Origin: Microbacterium sp. 10M-3C3
GTDB lineage: Bacteria; Actinomycetota; Actinomycetes; Actinomycetales; Microbacteriaceae
NCBI RefSeq assembly: GCF_003931875.1
Contig: NZ_CP034245.1
Location: forward strand, 930,001 to 994,000
Length of the DNA: 64,000 nucleotides
Reading direction: 5' to 3'
Below, piece after piece: positions 55,888 to 64,000 of this stretch (its first letter is position 1; each line of letters begins with the position of its first letter). The translations under genes were made by a program, and so were the position numbers. The notes beneath the pieces were generated by a model. It ran no database searches. It was not told the DNA's origin and was given only the letters and a program-made list of their open reading frames with translations.

Positions 55888-55919
55888 TCGAGCAGCCGCA
55901 CCGTCCCAAGGAGAGTGAC

Positions 55920-57203
55920 ATGCGACGACGCATCCTCATCGCAGCAGTCGGCGCCGCCGGCGCCCTGGCCCTGACCGCCTGCAGCGGCGGCGGAGGCGGG
56001 GGAGGCGGCATGGACAGCCGCGGCGAGATCACCATCTGGTACTCCAACAACGAGGCCGAGATCGCGTGGGGCCAGCAGATGGTCGACGCGTGGAACGCCG
56101 ACCACCCCGACGAGAAGATCACGGCGCAGGAGATCCCCGCGGGATCCTCGAGCGAGGAGGTCATCTCGGCCGCGATCACGGCGGGGAACGCCCCGTGCCT
56201 GATCTTCAACACGTCGCCCGCCGCCGTGCCCGGCTTCCAGCGCCAGGGCGGCCTCGTCGATCTGTCGGACTTCCCCGACGGCGACGACTACATCACCGCC
56301 CGCAGCGGCGATGTGGCCGACCAGTACCGGTCGGAGGACGGCGACTTCTACCAGCTGCCGTGGAAGTCGAACCCCGTGATGATCTTCTACAACAAGGACA
56401 TGTTCGCGAAGGCCGGGCTCGACCCGGAGAACCCGTCGCTGTCGACGTACGACGAGTTCCTCCAGACCGCGCGCACCCTGAAATCGGCCGGCGTCGCCTC
56501 GTACGCCATCAACCCGGCGCCCACGAGCGAGTTCTTCCAGTCGTGGTTCGACTTCTACCCGCTGTACGCCGCGCAGACCGGCGGCACGCAGCTCGTCGAG
56601 GACGGCAAGGCCACCTTCGACGACGACAACGGCCAGGCGGTCGCCGAGTTCTGGCGGACGCTCTACGAGGAGCAGCTCGCCGGCAACGAGCAGTACCAGG
56701 GCGACGCGTTCGCCGACGGATACGCCGCCATGGCGATCGTGGGGCCGTGGGCCGTCGACGTGTACAAGGACAAGGTCAACTGGGGCGCCGTGCCGGTGCC
56801 GACCGAGAACGGCACGGATGCGGCGGACACGTACACGTTCAGCGACGCGAAGAACGTCGGTCTGTTCACCGCGTGCACGAACAAGGCCACCGCGTGGGAC
56901 GTGCTGAAGTTCGCCACGAGTGAGGAGCAGGACGGGAAGTGGCTCGAGGAGACCGGCCAGATGCCGTTGCGACAGGACCTCACCGCCACCTACCCCGACT
57001 TCTTCTCGGCCAACCCCGCCTACGAGCAGTTCGGCGACCAGGCCGCGCGCACCGTCGAGGTTCCCAACGTGCAGAGCTCGATCGAGATCTGGCAGGCCTT
57101 CCGCGACGAGTACTCGAAGTCGGTCATCTTCGGCGAGGAGGACGTGCCCACGTTCCTGAAGACCGCGGCCGACCAGGTCGACCAGCTGGCGGGCGGGAAC
57201 TGA
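55920..57203 (+). CDS. ABC transporter sugar-binding lipoprotein
   Basis: A 427-aa family 1 extracellular solute-binding protein. The lipobox LTAC has Cys21, followed by a Gly-rich linker and the two-lobed fold (ITIWYSNNEAEIAWGQQMVDAW, partly quoted; MIFYNKDMFAKAGLDPENP; MAIVGPWAVDVYKD). It delivers an oligosaccharide to the two permeases that follow. The locus suggests a mannoside ligand. AAGGAG precedes the ATG. Confidence 0.92.
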   Translation: MRRRILIAAVGAAGALALTACSGGGGGGGGMDSRGEITIWYSNNEAEIAWGQQMVDAWNADHPDEKITAQEIPAGSSSEEVISAAITAGNAPCLIFNTSPAAVPGFQRQGGLVDLSDFPDGDDYITARSGDVADQYRSEDGDFYQLPWKSNPVMIFYNKDMFAKAGLDPENPSLSTYDEFLQTARTLKSAGVASYAINPAPTSEFFQSWFDFYPLYAAQTGGTQLVEDGKATFDDDNGQAVAEFWRTLYEEQLAGNEQYQGDAFADGYAAMAIVGPWAVDVYKDKVNWGAVPVPTENGTDAADTYTFSDAKNVGLFTACTNKATAWDVLKFATSEEQDGKWLEETGQMPLRQDLTATYPDFFSANPAYEQFGDQAARTVEVPNVQSSIEIWQAFRDEYSKSVIFGEEDVPTFLKTAADQVDQLAGGN

Positions 57204-57204
57204 C

Positions 57205-58164
57205 ATGAGCACCGACGTGGCGCCCGAGCGCACGGGCACCGCGACGAGCCCCCGCGGCGGCGAGGCTCCGGCCCGCCGCCGCGGGCGGCGCCTGCTCGGC
57301 GCGCAGCCGCTGGGCATCCTCTTCTCGGCGCCGTACGTCGCCTTCGTGCTGCTGGTGTTCGCCTACCCCGTGATCTTCGCGGTGTGGATGAGCTTCCAGG
57401 ACTACTTCTTCGCCGCCCCCGGCGCCGTCGTCGACCGGCCCTTCGTCGGCTTCGACAACTACGCCGCCGTGCTGTCCGACCCCGCCGTGTGGCGCGCGTT
57501 CGGCAACGTCGGCATCTTCCTCGTCATCAACGTCCCCCTCACCGTCGCGCTCTCCATGCTGCTCGCGACCGCGCTGGACCGCGTCGTGCGGGCGCGGACG
57601 TTCTTCCGCGTCAGCTACTACGTGCCCTACGTCACGGCCTCCGTCGCGGTGGTCGCGGTGTGGCTGTTCCTCTTCTCCAAGGAGGGGCTCGTCAACAACG
57701 CGCTCGGCCCGCTCGCGCCCGACCCGTCGTGGCTCGTGAACTCCGCCCTGGCGATGCCGACGATCGCGTTCTTCGTGACGTGGAAGGGGCTCGGGTTCTA
57801 CATCCTGCTCTACCTCGCGGCGCTGCAGAACGTGCCGCGGGAGCTCTACGAGTCGGTCTCGGTCGACGGCGGTGGCCGCATCCGGCAGTTCTTCTCGGTG
57901 ACCGTGCCGAGCGTGCGCCCGGCGACGCTGCTGGTCGTGCTGCTGTCAACGATCACGGGCGCGAACCTCTTCACCGAGCCGTACCTGCTCACCGGCGGCG
58001 GCGGCCCCAACGGCGCGTCGACCTCGCCCGTGCTGCTGATCTACCAGAAGGGCATCGAGCAGCAGAACCCCGACCAGGCCGCCGCGATCGGCGTCATCCT
58101 CATGGTCTTCGTGCTGATCATCGCCGCGCTGCAGCGGCGGTTCGTGGGAGGGGAGGAGCGATGA
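57205..58164 (+). CDS. ABC sugar transporter permease (MalF-type)
   Basis: A 319-aa protein with six core helices; first at about 36-58 (GILFSAPYVAFVLLVFAYPVIFA region). The cytoplasmic EAA loop reads YESVSVDGGGRIRQFFSVTVP. It pairs with the next gene, which it overlaps by ATGA. No ATPase gene is in the locus, so a shared MsmK/MalK-type ATPase elsewhere must power it. Confidence 0.92.
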   Translation: MSTDVAPERTGTATSPRGGEAPARRRGRRLLGAQPLGILFSAPYVAFVLLVFAYPVIFAVWMSFQDYFFAAPGAVVDRPFVGFDNYAAVLSDPAVWRAFGNVGIFLVINVPLTVALSMLLATALDRVVRARTFFRVSYYVPYVTASVAVVAVWLFLFSKEGLVNNALGPLAPDPSWLVNSALAMPTIAFFVTWKGLGFYILLYLAALQNVPRELYESVSVDGGGRIRQFFSVTVPSVRPATLLVVLLSTITGANLFTEPYLLTGGGGPNGASTSPVLLIYQKGIEQQNPDQAAAIGVILMVFVLIIAALQRRFVGGEER

Positions 58165-59000
58165 GACGCGCCCTCGGATCGAAGATCGCCCTGTACATCG
58201 TGCTCGCGCTCGGCGCGCTGGCGTTCCTCTTCCCCTTCTACTACATGGTGGTCGGGTCGCTGCAGACGGATGTCGACAGCTCGCTGGCCGGCGCCTTCCC
58301 GCACCCCGGCAACCTCACGGTCGAGAACTACGTCGCGATCAACGGCCGCATCAACCTGCTGCAGGGGCTCGTGAACTCCGGCATCTTCACCGGCGGCGTG
58401 ATCCTCGGCACGATCGTGTTCGGCGTGCTCGCCGGATACGCGCTGGCGGTGCTGCACTGGCGGGGCCGCGGCTTCACGTTCGGGCTCGCGCTTCTCGTGC
58501 AGGTCGTGCCGTTCCAGCTGCTCATGATCCCGCTGTACGTGATGATCGCGCGCGACTACGGCCTGTCCGACAGCTACCTCGGCATGATCCTGCCGTTCTT
58601 CATCAACTCGACGGCGGTCGTGATCTTCCGGCAGTACTTCCTGCAGCTGCCCCCGGAGCTGTTCGCCGCGGCGCGCATCGACGGCGCAGGGGAGTTCCGG
58701 CTGCTGTGGAACGTCGCGCTGCCGCTCGTGCGGCCGGCCCTCCTCACGGCGGTGCTGCTGACCTTCATCGGCCCGTGGAACGAGTTCCTGTGGCCGTTCC
58801 TCATCACGAAGGACGCGTCGATGCAGCCGCTCGCGGTGTCGCTCGCGAACTTCATCTCCAACATCGCCGCCTCCACGGCGAACCCGTTCGGCGCCATGAT
58901 GGCCGGCGCCGTCGTGCTCGCCGCGCCCGCGGTGCTGCTGTTCGTGCTGTTCCAGCGCTACTTCACATCGAATGACCTCGGATCCGGAGTGAAAGGCTGA
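58161..59000 (+). CDS. ABC sugar transporter permease (MalG-type)
   Basis: A 279-aa protein with six helices; the EAA loop is FAAARIDGAGEFRLLWNVALP, and PWNEFLWPFL follows, as in MalG-type carbohydrate permeases. The start overlaps the first permease stop; the GH130 gene begins 2 bases after its own stop, so the transport and enzyme genes are one operon. Confidence 0.92.
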   Translation: MRRALGSKIALYIVLALGALAFLFPFYYMVVGSLQTDVDSSLAGAFPHPGNLTVENYVAINGRINLLQGLVNSGIFTGGVILGTIVFGVLAGYALAVLHWRGRGFTFGLALLVQVVPFQLLMIPLYVMIARDYGLSDSYLGMILPFFINSTAVVIFRQYFLQLPPELFAAARIDGAGEFRLLWNVALPLVRPALLTAVLLTFIGPWNEFLWPFLITKDASMQPLAVSLANFISNIAASTANPFGAMMAGAVVLAAPAVLLFVLFQRYFTSNDLGSGVKG

Positions 59001-59001
59001 T

Positions 59002-60069
59002 ATGTCCGCATATCCCGAAGTCCCCTACCGCCTGACCCGCGTGGGCGTCGTCATGACGCCCGAGCCGGGCGACCCGCAGGAAGCGGAGGGCGTGCTGAAC
59101 CCTGCATCCGGGCGCGGGCCCGACGGGCAGCTGTACCTGCTGCCGCGGCTGGTGGCCGACGGCAACGTGTCGCGCGTCGGCCTCGCACGGGTCGTCGTCG
59201 AAGACGGCGTGCCGGTGGGCGTCGAGCGGCAGGGCGTCGTCCTCGAGCCCGACCGTGGCTGGGAGCGCGGCGTCGGCAACGCCGGCGTGGAAGACCCCCG
59301 CACGACATGGATCGAGGCGCTCGGGATGCACGTCATGACGTACGTGGCCTACGGTCCGCTCGGCCCCCGCACGGCGGTCGCGGTGTCGGAGGACCTCCGG
59401 TCGTGGCGACGCCTGGGGCCGGCGCTGTTCCGGTACCAGGACGACCTCGACATGGACCTGAACCTCTTCCACAACAAGGACACCGTCTTCTTCCCCGAGC
59501 CGGTCACGGCGCCCGACGGGACGCGCGCGCTCGCCGTGCTGCACCGCCCCATGTGGGACCTCGGCGAGACCAAGCCCGGCCAGGGCGTACGGGTGCCGGC
59601 CGGCGTCGAAGACACCCGCCAGTCGATCTGGATCAGCTACGTGCCGCTCGCGGCGGTCGAGGACGACATCGCGAACCTCGCGCTGTGGGAGCAGCACCGG
59701 TTCGTCGCGGGACCGGAGTTCCCGTTCGAGGCGCTCAAGATCGGCGGCGGCCCGCCCCCGCGGCGCACCCCCGAGGGCTGGCTCGTGCTGCACCACGGCG
59801 TCACGGGCACGATCGACAGCGCCTTCGCGCAGCAGCAGAAGGTGAACTACGCCGCCGGTGCGCTGATCCTCGACGCCGACGACCCCTCGCGGGTCGTCGC
59901 GCGCACGTCCGAGCCGCTCCTGGCACCCGAGACCGACGACGAGCGCAGCGGCATCGTCCCCAACGTCGTCTTCCCCACGGCCATCGAGGAGATCGACGGG
60001 CGCCTGTTCGTCTTCTACGGCATGGCCGACTCGAAGATCGGCGTCGCGCTGCTCGAGCGCACGGCCTGA
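59002..60069 (+). CDS. GH130-family glycosidase/phosphorylase
   Basis: A 355-aa five-bladed beta-propeller enzyme. GVEDPR at 95-100 is the GH130 hallmark; YLLPRLVADGNVSRVGLARV, LHHGVTGTIDSAFAQ and YGMADSKIGVALLE fit the fold. GH130 members act on beta-mannosidic bonds as phosphorylases or beta-1,2-mannosidases; which applies is not settled here. There is no signal peptide, so it works on sugar imported by the adjacent transporter. Confidence 0.82.
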   Translation: MSAYPEVPYRLTRVGVVMTPEPGDPQEAEGVLNPASGRGPDGQLYLLPRLVADGNVSRVGLARVVVEDGVPVGVERQGVVLEPDRGWERGVGNAGVEDPRTTWIEALGMHVMTYVAYGPLGPRTAVAVSEDLRSWRRLGPALFRYQDDLDMDLNLFHNKDTVFFPEPVTAPDGTRALAVLHRPMWDLGETKPGQGVRVPAGVEDTRQSIWISYVPLAAVEDDIANLALWEQHRFVAGPEFPFEALKIGGGPPPRRTPEGWLVLHHGVTGTIDSAFAQQQKVNYAAGALILDADDPSRVVARTSEPLLAPETDDERSGIVPNVVFPTAIEEIDGRLFVFYGMADSKIGVALLERTA

Positions 60070-60090
60070 GGCGCCCGCCCCCGCCGTCGA

Positions 60091-60141
60091 GTGTCCATGA
60101 CACGCCGCACCGTGCCGCGCGCAGCGGCGTGTCGTGGACAC
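60091..60141 (+). terminator. 18-bp hairpin between the GH130 and secreted-protein genes
   Basis: GTGTCCATGACACGCCGC pairs with GCGGCGTGTCGTGGACAC (one G-U) around 15 bases. It is followed by a C run, not T. Being inside a same-strand gene series, it may attenuate or stabilise the transcript, not end it fully. Confidence 0.6.
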
Positions 60142-60184
60142 TCACCCACCCACCCCCCCCCGGATGAGAACGGAGACAACAGAC

Positions 60185-62218
60185 ATGCGTACCGACGCAC
60201 GATGGAGTGCGCGATGGGTCCTCGCGGGCGCGCTCGCACTCGCGATGCCGCTGGGAGCGGTCGCCCCGGCGGCCGGAGCGGATGCGGCGTCGGCGGCCGC
60301 GCCCGCCGCTGCCGCCGCATCCGACGCCCCGCTGACGAACCTCGCCCACCTCGATTTCCTCCTGGACGAGGCGACGCCACCGGCCGACGTGCCGGGCCAC
60401 ACGACGTACCGGCTCGCAGAGGAGCCGACGCTCGTGCAGCCGTGGACGTACGCCGACGCGCGCGACGGCGGCACCTTCGAGCGCGTCGGCGGCGGCCCGC
60501 GCGACCCCGAGACCGGCGACTACGCGCAGGGCGCGTTCAACGCGGACGACACCGCGCGCGCCGCCGTGGTGTACCTGCGCCACTGGCAGCAGACCGGCTC
60601 GGACGACAGCCGCCAGAAGGCATACGAGCTGCTGCGCGCCCTCACCTACCTGCAGACCGCGGAGGGGCCGAACGCCGGCAACGTCGTGCTGTGGATGCAG
60701 CCCGACGGCGAGCTGAACCCGTCGGCCGAGCCCGTCGAGCTCCCCGATCCCTCCGACAGCGGGCCCAGCTACTGGCTCGCCCGCACGATCTGGGCCCTCG
60801 GCGAGGGCTACGCCGCGTTCGCCGACGCCGACCCCGACTTCGCCGCCTTCCTCGACGCGCGGCTGCAGCTGGCCGTCGGCGCGCTCGACCGGCAGGTGCT
60901 CGCCCGCTACGGAGAGTGGGCCGAGGCGGACGGCGTGCGCGTGCCGGCGTGGCTCATCGTCGACGGTGCGGACGCATCCGCCGAGGCCGTGCTCGGCCTC
61001 GCCGCGCGCGTGGAGGCCCGCCCCGACGACACGGCTTCGGCGACGGCACTGCGCCGCCTCGCCGAGGGCATCGGCGCGATGGCGGCCGGCAGCACGCGCG
61101 AATGGCCCTACCGCGCGATCCTCCCGTGGGCGCAGTCGCCGTCGATCTGGCACGCGTGGGCGTCGCAGATGCCCGCGGCGCTGGCCGCCGCATCCGAGGC
61201 GCTCGACGATCCGACCCTTGCGCAGCCGGCGATCGCGGATGCGGCGACCTTCACGCCGACCCTGCTCACCGCCGGCGGGCCCGACAACGGCTGGAACCCC
61301 ACGCCGACCGATCGCGTGCAGATCGCGTACGGCGCCGACTCGCGCGTGCAGTCGCTGCTGCGGGTCGCCCAGGTGACGGGCTCGCAGGCGTTCGCCGACC
61401 TCGCCGCGATGCAAGCGGCGTGGTTCTTCGGGGCGAATCATGCCGGTGCGCGCATGTACGATCCTGCGACCGGTGTGACCTTCGACGGACTGCAGCCCGA
61501 CGGCACCGTCAACCGCAACAGCGGCGCCGAGTCGACCATCCACGGTCTGCTCACGGCGCTCGCGCTCGACGCCCGGCCCGGGGTCGCCGCCCGCGCGACG
61601 GCGCTCACGAGCGTGGCCGAGCGTGAGGGGCTCGAGCTGGTCGAGGCCGAGGACGCGATCCGCACCGACGGCAGCGTCTCGACGCCCGAGGCGTGGACGG
61701 GCGAGTCGGGGTGGTCGGGCTCGGCGCTCACCCTCGCGCCGCGGCAATCGGCGACGTGGGAGCTGCCGGCCGCCGACCAGCGTCGGTGGGTCGAGCCCGT
61801 CGTGTTCGCCGAACCCGGCGCCCGCACGACGTCGGTGTGGCGCGGGAGCGGTGTGCTGCGGGTCGACGGCCCCGCGCAGGGCATCTCGCCCGCGCCCGGC
61901 CAGCTGGCGCCCCACGCCCTCACCGGGACGGTGGCGCCGAACCGCGCGACGCTCACGGCCTCCGCGCTGCAGGGCGACCTCGTCCTCGACGCGCTCCTCG
62001 TGCGGCCGTGGGTGTCGCGTCTCGTGCTGGCGGGCGACGGCGACGCGCGGGCAGAGCTCGTGCACTCGGCGGCCGACGTCCCGCAGCGGACGACCGTCGA
62101 CGGCGGCGGCACCGTGCGCGTGTACGACGCGACCGGCGCCCTCTTGCGCGCCTCCGCCTACGAGGGGACCGCGACCGTCGTGCTGCCGCCGGGCGGCTTC
62201 GCGATCGCGACGCGGTAG
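60185..62218 (+). CDS. large secreted protein, possible alpha-barrel glycosidase
   Basis: A 677-aa protein with a Sec signal (about 1-35; WVLAGALALAMPLGAVAPAAG then ADAAS). The first 430 residues are helical with repeated aromatic-rich pairs (AAVVYLRHWQQTG, YELLRALTYLQTAEG, GGPDNGWNPTPTDRV), reminiscent of six-hairpin (alpha/alpha) glycosidases. The last 200 are beta-rich (ATWELPAADQRRWVEPVVFA) like a carbohydrate-binding module. No GH family is recognised. Position after the GH130 operon suggests extracellular breakdown of the polymer whose products are imported. Confidence 0.7.
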   Translation: MRTDARWSARWVLAGALALAMPLGAVAPAAGADAASAAAPAAAAASDAPLTNLAHLDFLLDEATPPADVPGHTTYRLAEEPTLVQPWTYADARDGGTFERVGGGPRDPETGDYAQGAFNADDTARAAVVYLRHWQQTGSDDSRQKAYELLRALTYLQTAEGPNAGNVVLWMQPDGELNPSAEPVELPDPSDSGPSYWLARTIWALGEGYAAFADADPDFAAFLDARLQLAVGALDRQVLARYGEWAEADGVRVPAWLIVDGADASAEAVLGLAARVEARPDDTASATALRRLAEGIGAMAAGSTREWPYRAILPWAQSPSIWHAWASQMPAALAAASEALDDPTLAQPAIADAATFTPTLLTAGGPDNGWNPTPTDRVQIAYGADSRVQSLLRVAQVTGSQAFADLAAMQAAWFFGANHAGARMYDPATGVTFDGLQPDGTVNRNSGAESTIHGLLTALALDARPGVAARATALTSVAEREGLELVEAEDAIRTDGSVSTPEAWTGESGWSGSALTLAPRQSATWELPAADQRRWVEPVVFAEPGARTTSVWRGSGVLRVDGPAQGISPAPGQLAPHALTGTVAPNRATLTASALQGDLVLDALLVRPWVSRLVLAGDGDARAELVHSAADVPQRTTVDGGGTVRVYDATGALLRASAYEGTATVVLPPGGFAIATR

Positions 62219-62228
62219 GCCGCCGCAT

Positions 62229-62278
62229 CCGAGACACCACGTCCGCGCCGAGACGACGCGCGCGGCGTGGTGTCTCGG
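62229..62278. terminator. hairpin between convergent secreted-protein and LysR genes
   Basis: CCGAGACACCACG and CGTGGTGTCTCGG, 13 exact base pairs, enclose 24 bases. Confidence 0.75.
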
Positions 62279-62300
62279 CGCGCGCGGGGTTTGCCGCGCG

Positions 62301-63179
62301 TCAGCGCGTGGCGAGCACCGCGTCGGCGAGCGCGCGCACGTGCGGGCGGCGGAGGGCTCGCGCAGTGGCGGTGAGCGAGACGCGCCACGGCGGCAGGTCG
62401 TCCCGCAGCGCCAGCACGGCGCACCCGCCGGTGTCGACGATGTCGGGCACGACGGCGACGCCGAGCCCGGCGGCCACGCACGCCGGCACCGCGGGAAGCT
62501 CACCCACTTCGGCCGACACGCGGCGGGCGATACCGTGGCGGGCGAGCTCGGCATCCACCTGGACGCGGTTGCCGTAGCCGGGCAGCACGTCCACCCATTC
62601 TTCGTCGGCGAGCTCGGCGAGGCGCACGCCCGCGTGCGGCGAGCGCGACGCGAGCGGATGCGACGGGGGCACGAGCGCGACGAACGGGTACGCGCCGAGC
62701 TCCCACCCGCGCAGACCCGCGAGCGGGGGGAGGGCGGTGAGCGCGAGGTCGAGGCGATCGCGCTCGAGGTCGTCGAACAGTCCGCTCGAGCCCGTCGGCG
62801 ACGCGCTCAGCCGCACGTCGACGAGCGGATGCGCGCGACGGAAGGCGCCGAGGATGCCGGGGAGGTCGACGACGCGGAGACCCGGGAACGTGCCGATCCG
62901 GATGCGGCCGCGCAGTCCGGCGTGCGCGGTCCCCGCCGCGTGGCGCAGCTCCGCCACGTCGTCGACGAGCGCGCGGGCGCGGGGGAGGAGGTCTTCGCCG
63001 GCCGGCGTCAGGGCGACGGCGGTCGTCGAGCGCTCGAACAGCCGGATCCCGAGGTCGCGCTCGAGGCTCTTCAGGCCCGCCGACACGGTGGACTGCGCGG
63101 CGAAGAGCCGGTGCGCGGCGGCGGTGACGCTCTGCTCCTCGGCCACCGTGACGAAGTACTCCAGCAGTCGCGTCTCCAT
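62301..63179 (-). CDS. LysR-family regulator
   Basis: A 292-aa regulator: N-terminal wHTH (EEQSVTAAAHRLFAAQSTVS, then LKSLERDLGIRLFER) and a substrate-binding domain (RIRIGTFPGLRVVDLPG, LVPPSHPLASRSP, CVAAGLGVAVVPD). ATG 63179 is fixed by TATGAT ending 6 bases upstream. It diverges from the MFS transporter across 80 bases, so it most likely controls that exporter. Confidence 0.9.
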   Translation of the reverse strand: METRLLEYFVTVAEEQSVTAAAHRLFAAQSTVSAGLKSLERDLGIRLFERSTTAVALTPAGEDLLPRARALVDDVAELRHAAGTAHAGLRGRIRIGTFPGLRVVDLPGILGAFRRAHPLVDVRLSASPTGSSGLFDDLERDRLDLALTALPPLAGLRGWELGAYPFVALVPPSHPLASRSPHAGVRLAELADEEWVDVLPGYGNRVQVDAELARHGIARRVSAEVGELPAVPACVAAGLGVAVVPDIVDTGGCAVLALRDDLPPWRVSLTATARALRRPHVRALADAVLATR

Positions 63180-63185
63180 GGCGTC

Positions 63186-63191
63186 ATCATA
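63186..63191 (-). promoter_or_regulatory. leaderless -10 hexamer TATGAT (minus strand)
   Basis: It ends 6 bases before the LysR ATG at 63179. Confidence 0.6.
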
Positions 63192-63199
63192 GAGCAGGA

Positions 63200-63237
63200 C
63201 GATCGAGCCGATCGAAACCGTTCGTTTGACTCGATCG
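63200..63237. promoter_or_regulatory. LysR/MFS intergenic dyad CGATCGAG / CTCGATCG
   Basis: Exact 8-bp arms lie 22 bases apart, with another GATCGA inside. The size and position suit a LysR tetramer site between divergent genes. Confidence 0.55.
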
Positions 63238-63260
63238 CTCCGCTGGAGCATTCTCGAGGC

Positions 63261-64000
63261 ATGACCGCTCCGCTCACCGCATCAGCTCCCACCGTCACGC
63301 GCGGCACCTCGGGCCACGGAGCCGCCGCGTCGGCTCCGACGTGGCGCCTCACGCACCGCACGGGCTTCTGGGTGACGGCGGCGACCTTCCTCGTGCTGAT
63401 GGCGTTCAACACGGTGCCGACCCCGCTGTACGCGCTCTACCAGGAACGCGACAGATTCCCGACCTTCCTCATCACGGTGATCTTCGCGGCCTACTCCGTG
63501 GGCGTGATGGTGTCGCTCTTCCTCGCCGGGCACCTCAGCGACCGCCTCGGCCGACGCCCGCTCATCCTCGCCGCCACCGGCGTCGAGATCGCCGCTGCCG
63601 TCATGTTCACGCTGTGGCCGGATGTCACGGGCCTCATCGTGTCGCGGCTCGTCGCGGGCCTTGGCATCGGCATCCTCACCGCCTCCGCCACCGCCCACCT
63701 CGCCGACCTCCGCCGCGCGCACCGCCCCGACAGCCGCACGTTCGCGCCGACGGTGGCCGGCATCGCGAACATGGGGGGACTCGCCCTCGGCCCCCTCATC
63801 GGCGGGCTCTTCGCCGAGTTCGCGCCCGCGCCGCTGCTCGTGCCGTACATCGTCTTCCTCCTCGCCTTCCTCGGCCTCGGCTTCGCGTACGCCTTCGTGC
63901 CCGAGACCGTCGAGCGCCCCGCCGAGCCGTTCCACTACCGCCCGCAGCGCGTGCGCGTCCCCGACGAGGGCCGCCGCGCCTACTGGGCGGCCGGGATCGC
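63261..64000 (+). CDS. MFS transporter, N-terminal part, cut by the right edge
   Basis: From ATG 63261 the frame stays open to the edge (about 246 residues). After a Ser/Ala/Thr N-terminus come at least six helices; FLVLMAFNTVPTPLYALYQ starts the first, GHLSDRLGRRPLIL is the MFS motif A loop between helices 2 and 3, and LVAGLGIGILTASATAHLADL fits helix 4. YHHK-like drug exporters of this type are often driven by a divergent LysR. Substrate unknown. Confidence 0.9.
   Translation, partial: MTAPLTASAPTVTRGTSGHGAAASAPTWRLTHRTGFWVTAATFLVLMAFNTVPTPLYALYQERDRFPTFLITVIFAAYSVGVMVSLFLAGHLSDRLGRRPLILAATGVEIAAAVMFTLWPDVTGLIVSRLVAGLGIGILTASATAHLADLRRAHRPDSRTFAPTVAGIANMGGLALGPLIGGLFAEFAPAPLLVPYIVFLLAFLGLGFAYAFVPETVERPAEPFHYRPQRVRVPDEGRRAYWAAGI

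Noticed and set aside
59801..62554. A 917-codon minus-strand frame across the GH130 and secreted-protein genes
   Set aside because: It is antisense to recognised proteins, has Arg/Gly-rich composition and lacks start signals; it is a shadow of GC-rich coding sequence.

Overview
The window is a 64 kb chromosomal stretch from a high-G+C actinobacterium, most likely a Microbacteriaceae (Microbacterium-like). The reasons are very high third-position G+C, tightly packed genes with ATGA/TGATG overlaps, DUF2510 and DUF222-HNH proteins, a purN-purH block preceded by a DUF6350-type membrane gene, and a recurring leaderless-promoter layout (a TANNNT hexamer ending 6-7 bases before the start codon at about twenty genes). 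There are no rRNA genes, CRISPR arrays or insertion sequences. One tRNA-like sequence with a CAT anticodon was seen.

Left part (1-12 kb): the tail of an unknown gene, a membrane fatty-acid desaturase, an SDR oxidoreductase, a two-gene GMC oxidoreductase unit whose large subunit carries four Cys suited to an iron-sulfur cluster, two small conserved genes running into a PfkB kinase, a DUF2510/PASTA/Ltp-repeat surface protein with a small partner, a DUF2795 protein, a geranylgeranyl-reductase-type flavoprotein, a CBS-domain protein and a DUF222-HNH protein.

The most distinctive region is 12.1-16.9 kb. It holds a SnoaL-like protein, an SDR, two paralogous MarR repressors, a decayed AlkC-type DNA alkylation repair gene, an intact alkyltransferase-like (ATL) gene and an alpha/beta hydrolase. 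All are served by eight copies of one 22-bp dyad (TTASTGTCC, four bases, GGACASTAA) that I do not recognise as a described operator. I read this as a small MarR-controlled islet for reactive chemicals or alkylation damage. It is followed by an epoxide hydrolase/SnoaL pair facing a third, unrelated MarR gene, then a flavin monooxygenase.

Middle (20-45 kb): a frameshifted DUF2510-PASTA gene; a low-G+C stand-alone type I restriction-like nuclease just beyond the 3' end of the tRNA-like sequence; a UvrD/PcrA helicase; an SseB protein; convergent LigD-type polymerase and ATP-dependent DNA ligase (no Ku here); an AI-2E exporter; an acyl-CoA dehydrogenase; an Orn/Lys/Arg-type decarboxylase next to a frameshifted AsnO-like amidotransferase; a YbdK-type carboxylate-amine ligase; NAD(P)HX dehydratase; a Rieske-tailed flavoprotein; and sucCD behind a perfect 16-bp palindrome.

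Right part (45-64 kb): an AzgA-type purine permease, a deazaflavin-dependent nitroreductase-like protein, a polysaccharide deacetylase lipoprotein, DUF6350-purN-purH, a disulfide reductase-type flavoprotein, and a sugar locus. The sugar locus consists of a LacI regulator behind two tandem operators, an ABC binding protein, two permeases, a GH130 enzyme and a large secreted protein; GH130 suggests beta-mannosides. A LysR gene diverges from an MFS transporter cut by the right edge.

Three genes carry frame-disrupting lesions (AlkC, DUF2510-PASTA, AsnO). The AlkC lesion includes missing internal sequence, so it is unlikely to be a sequencing error; the other two could be.
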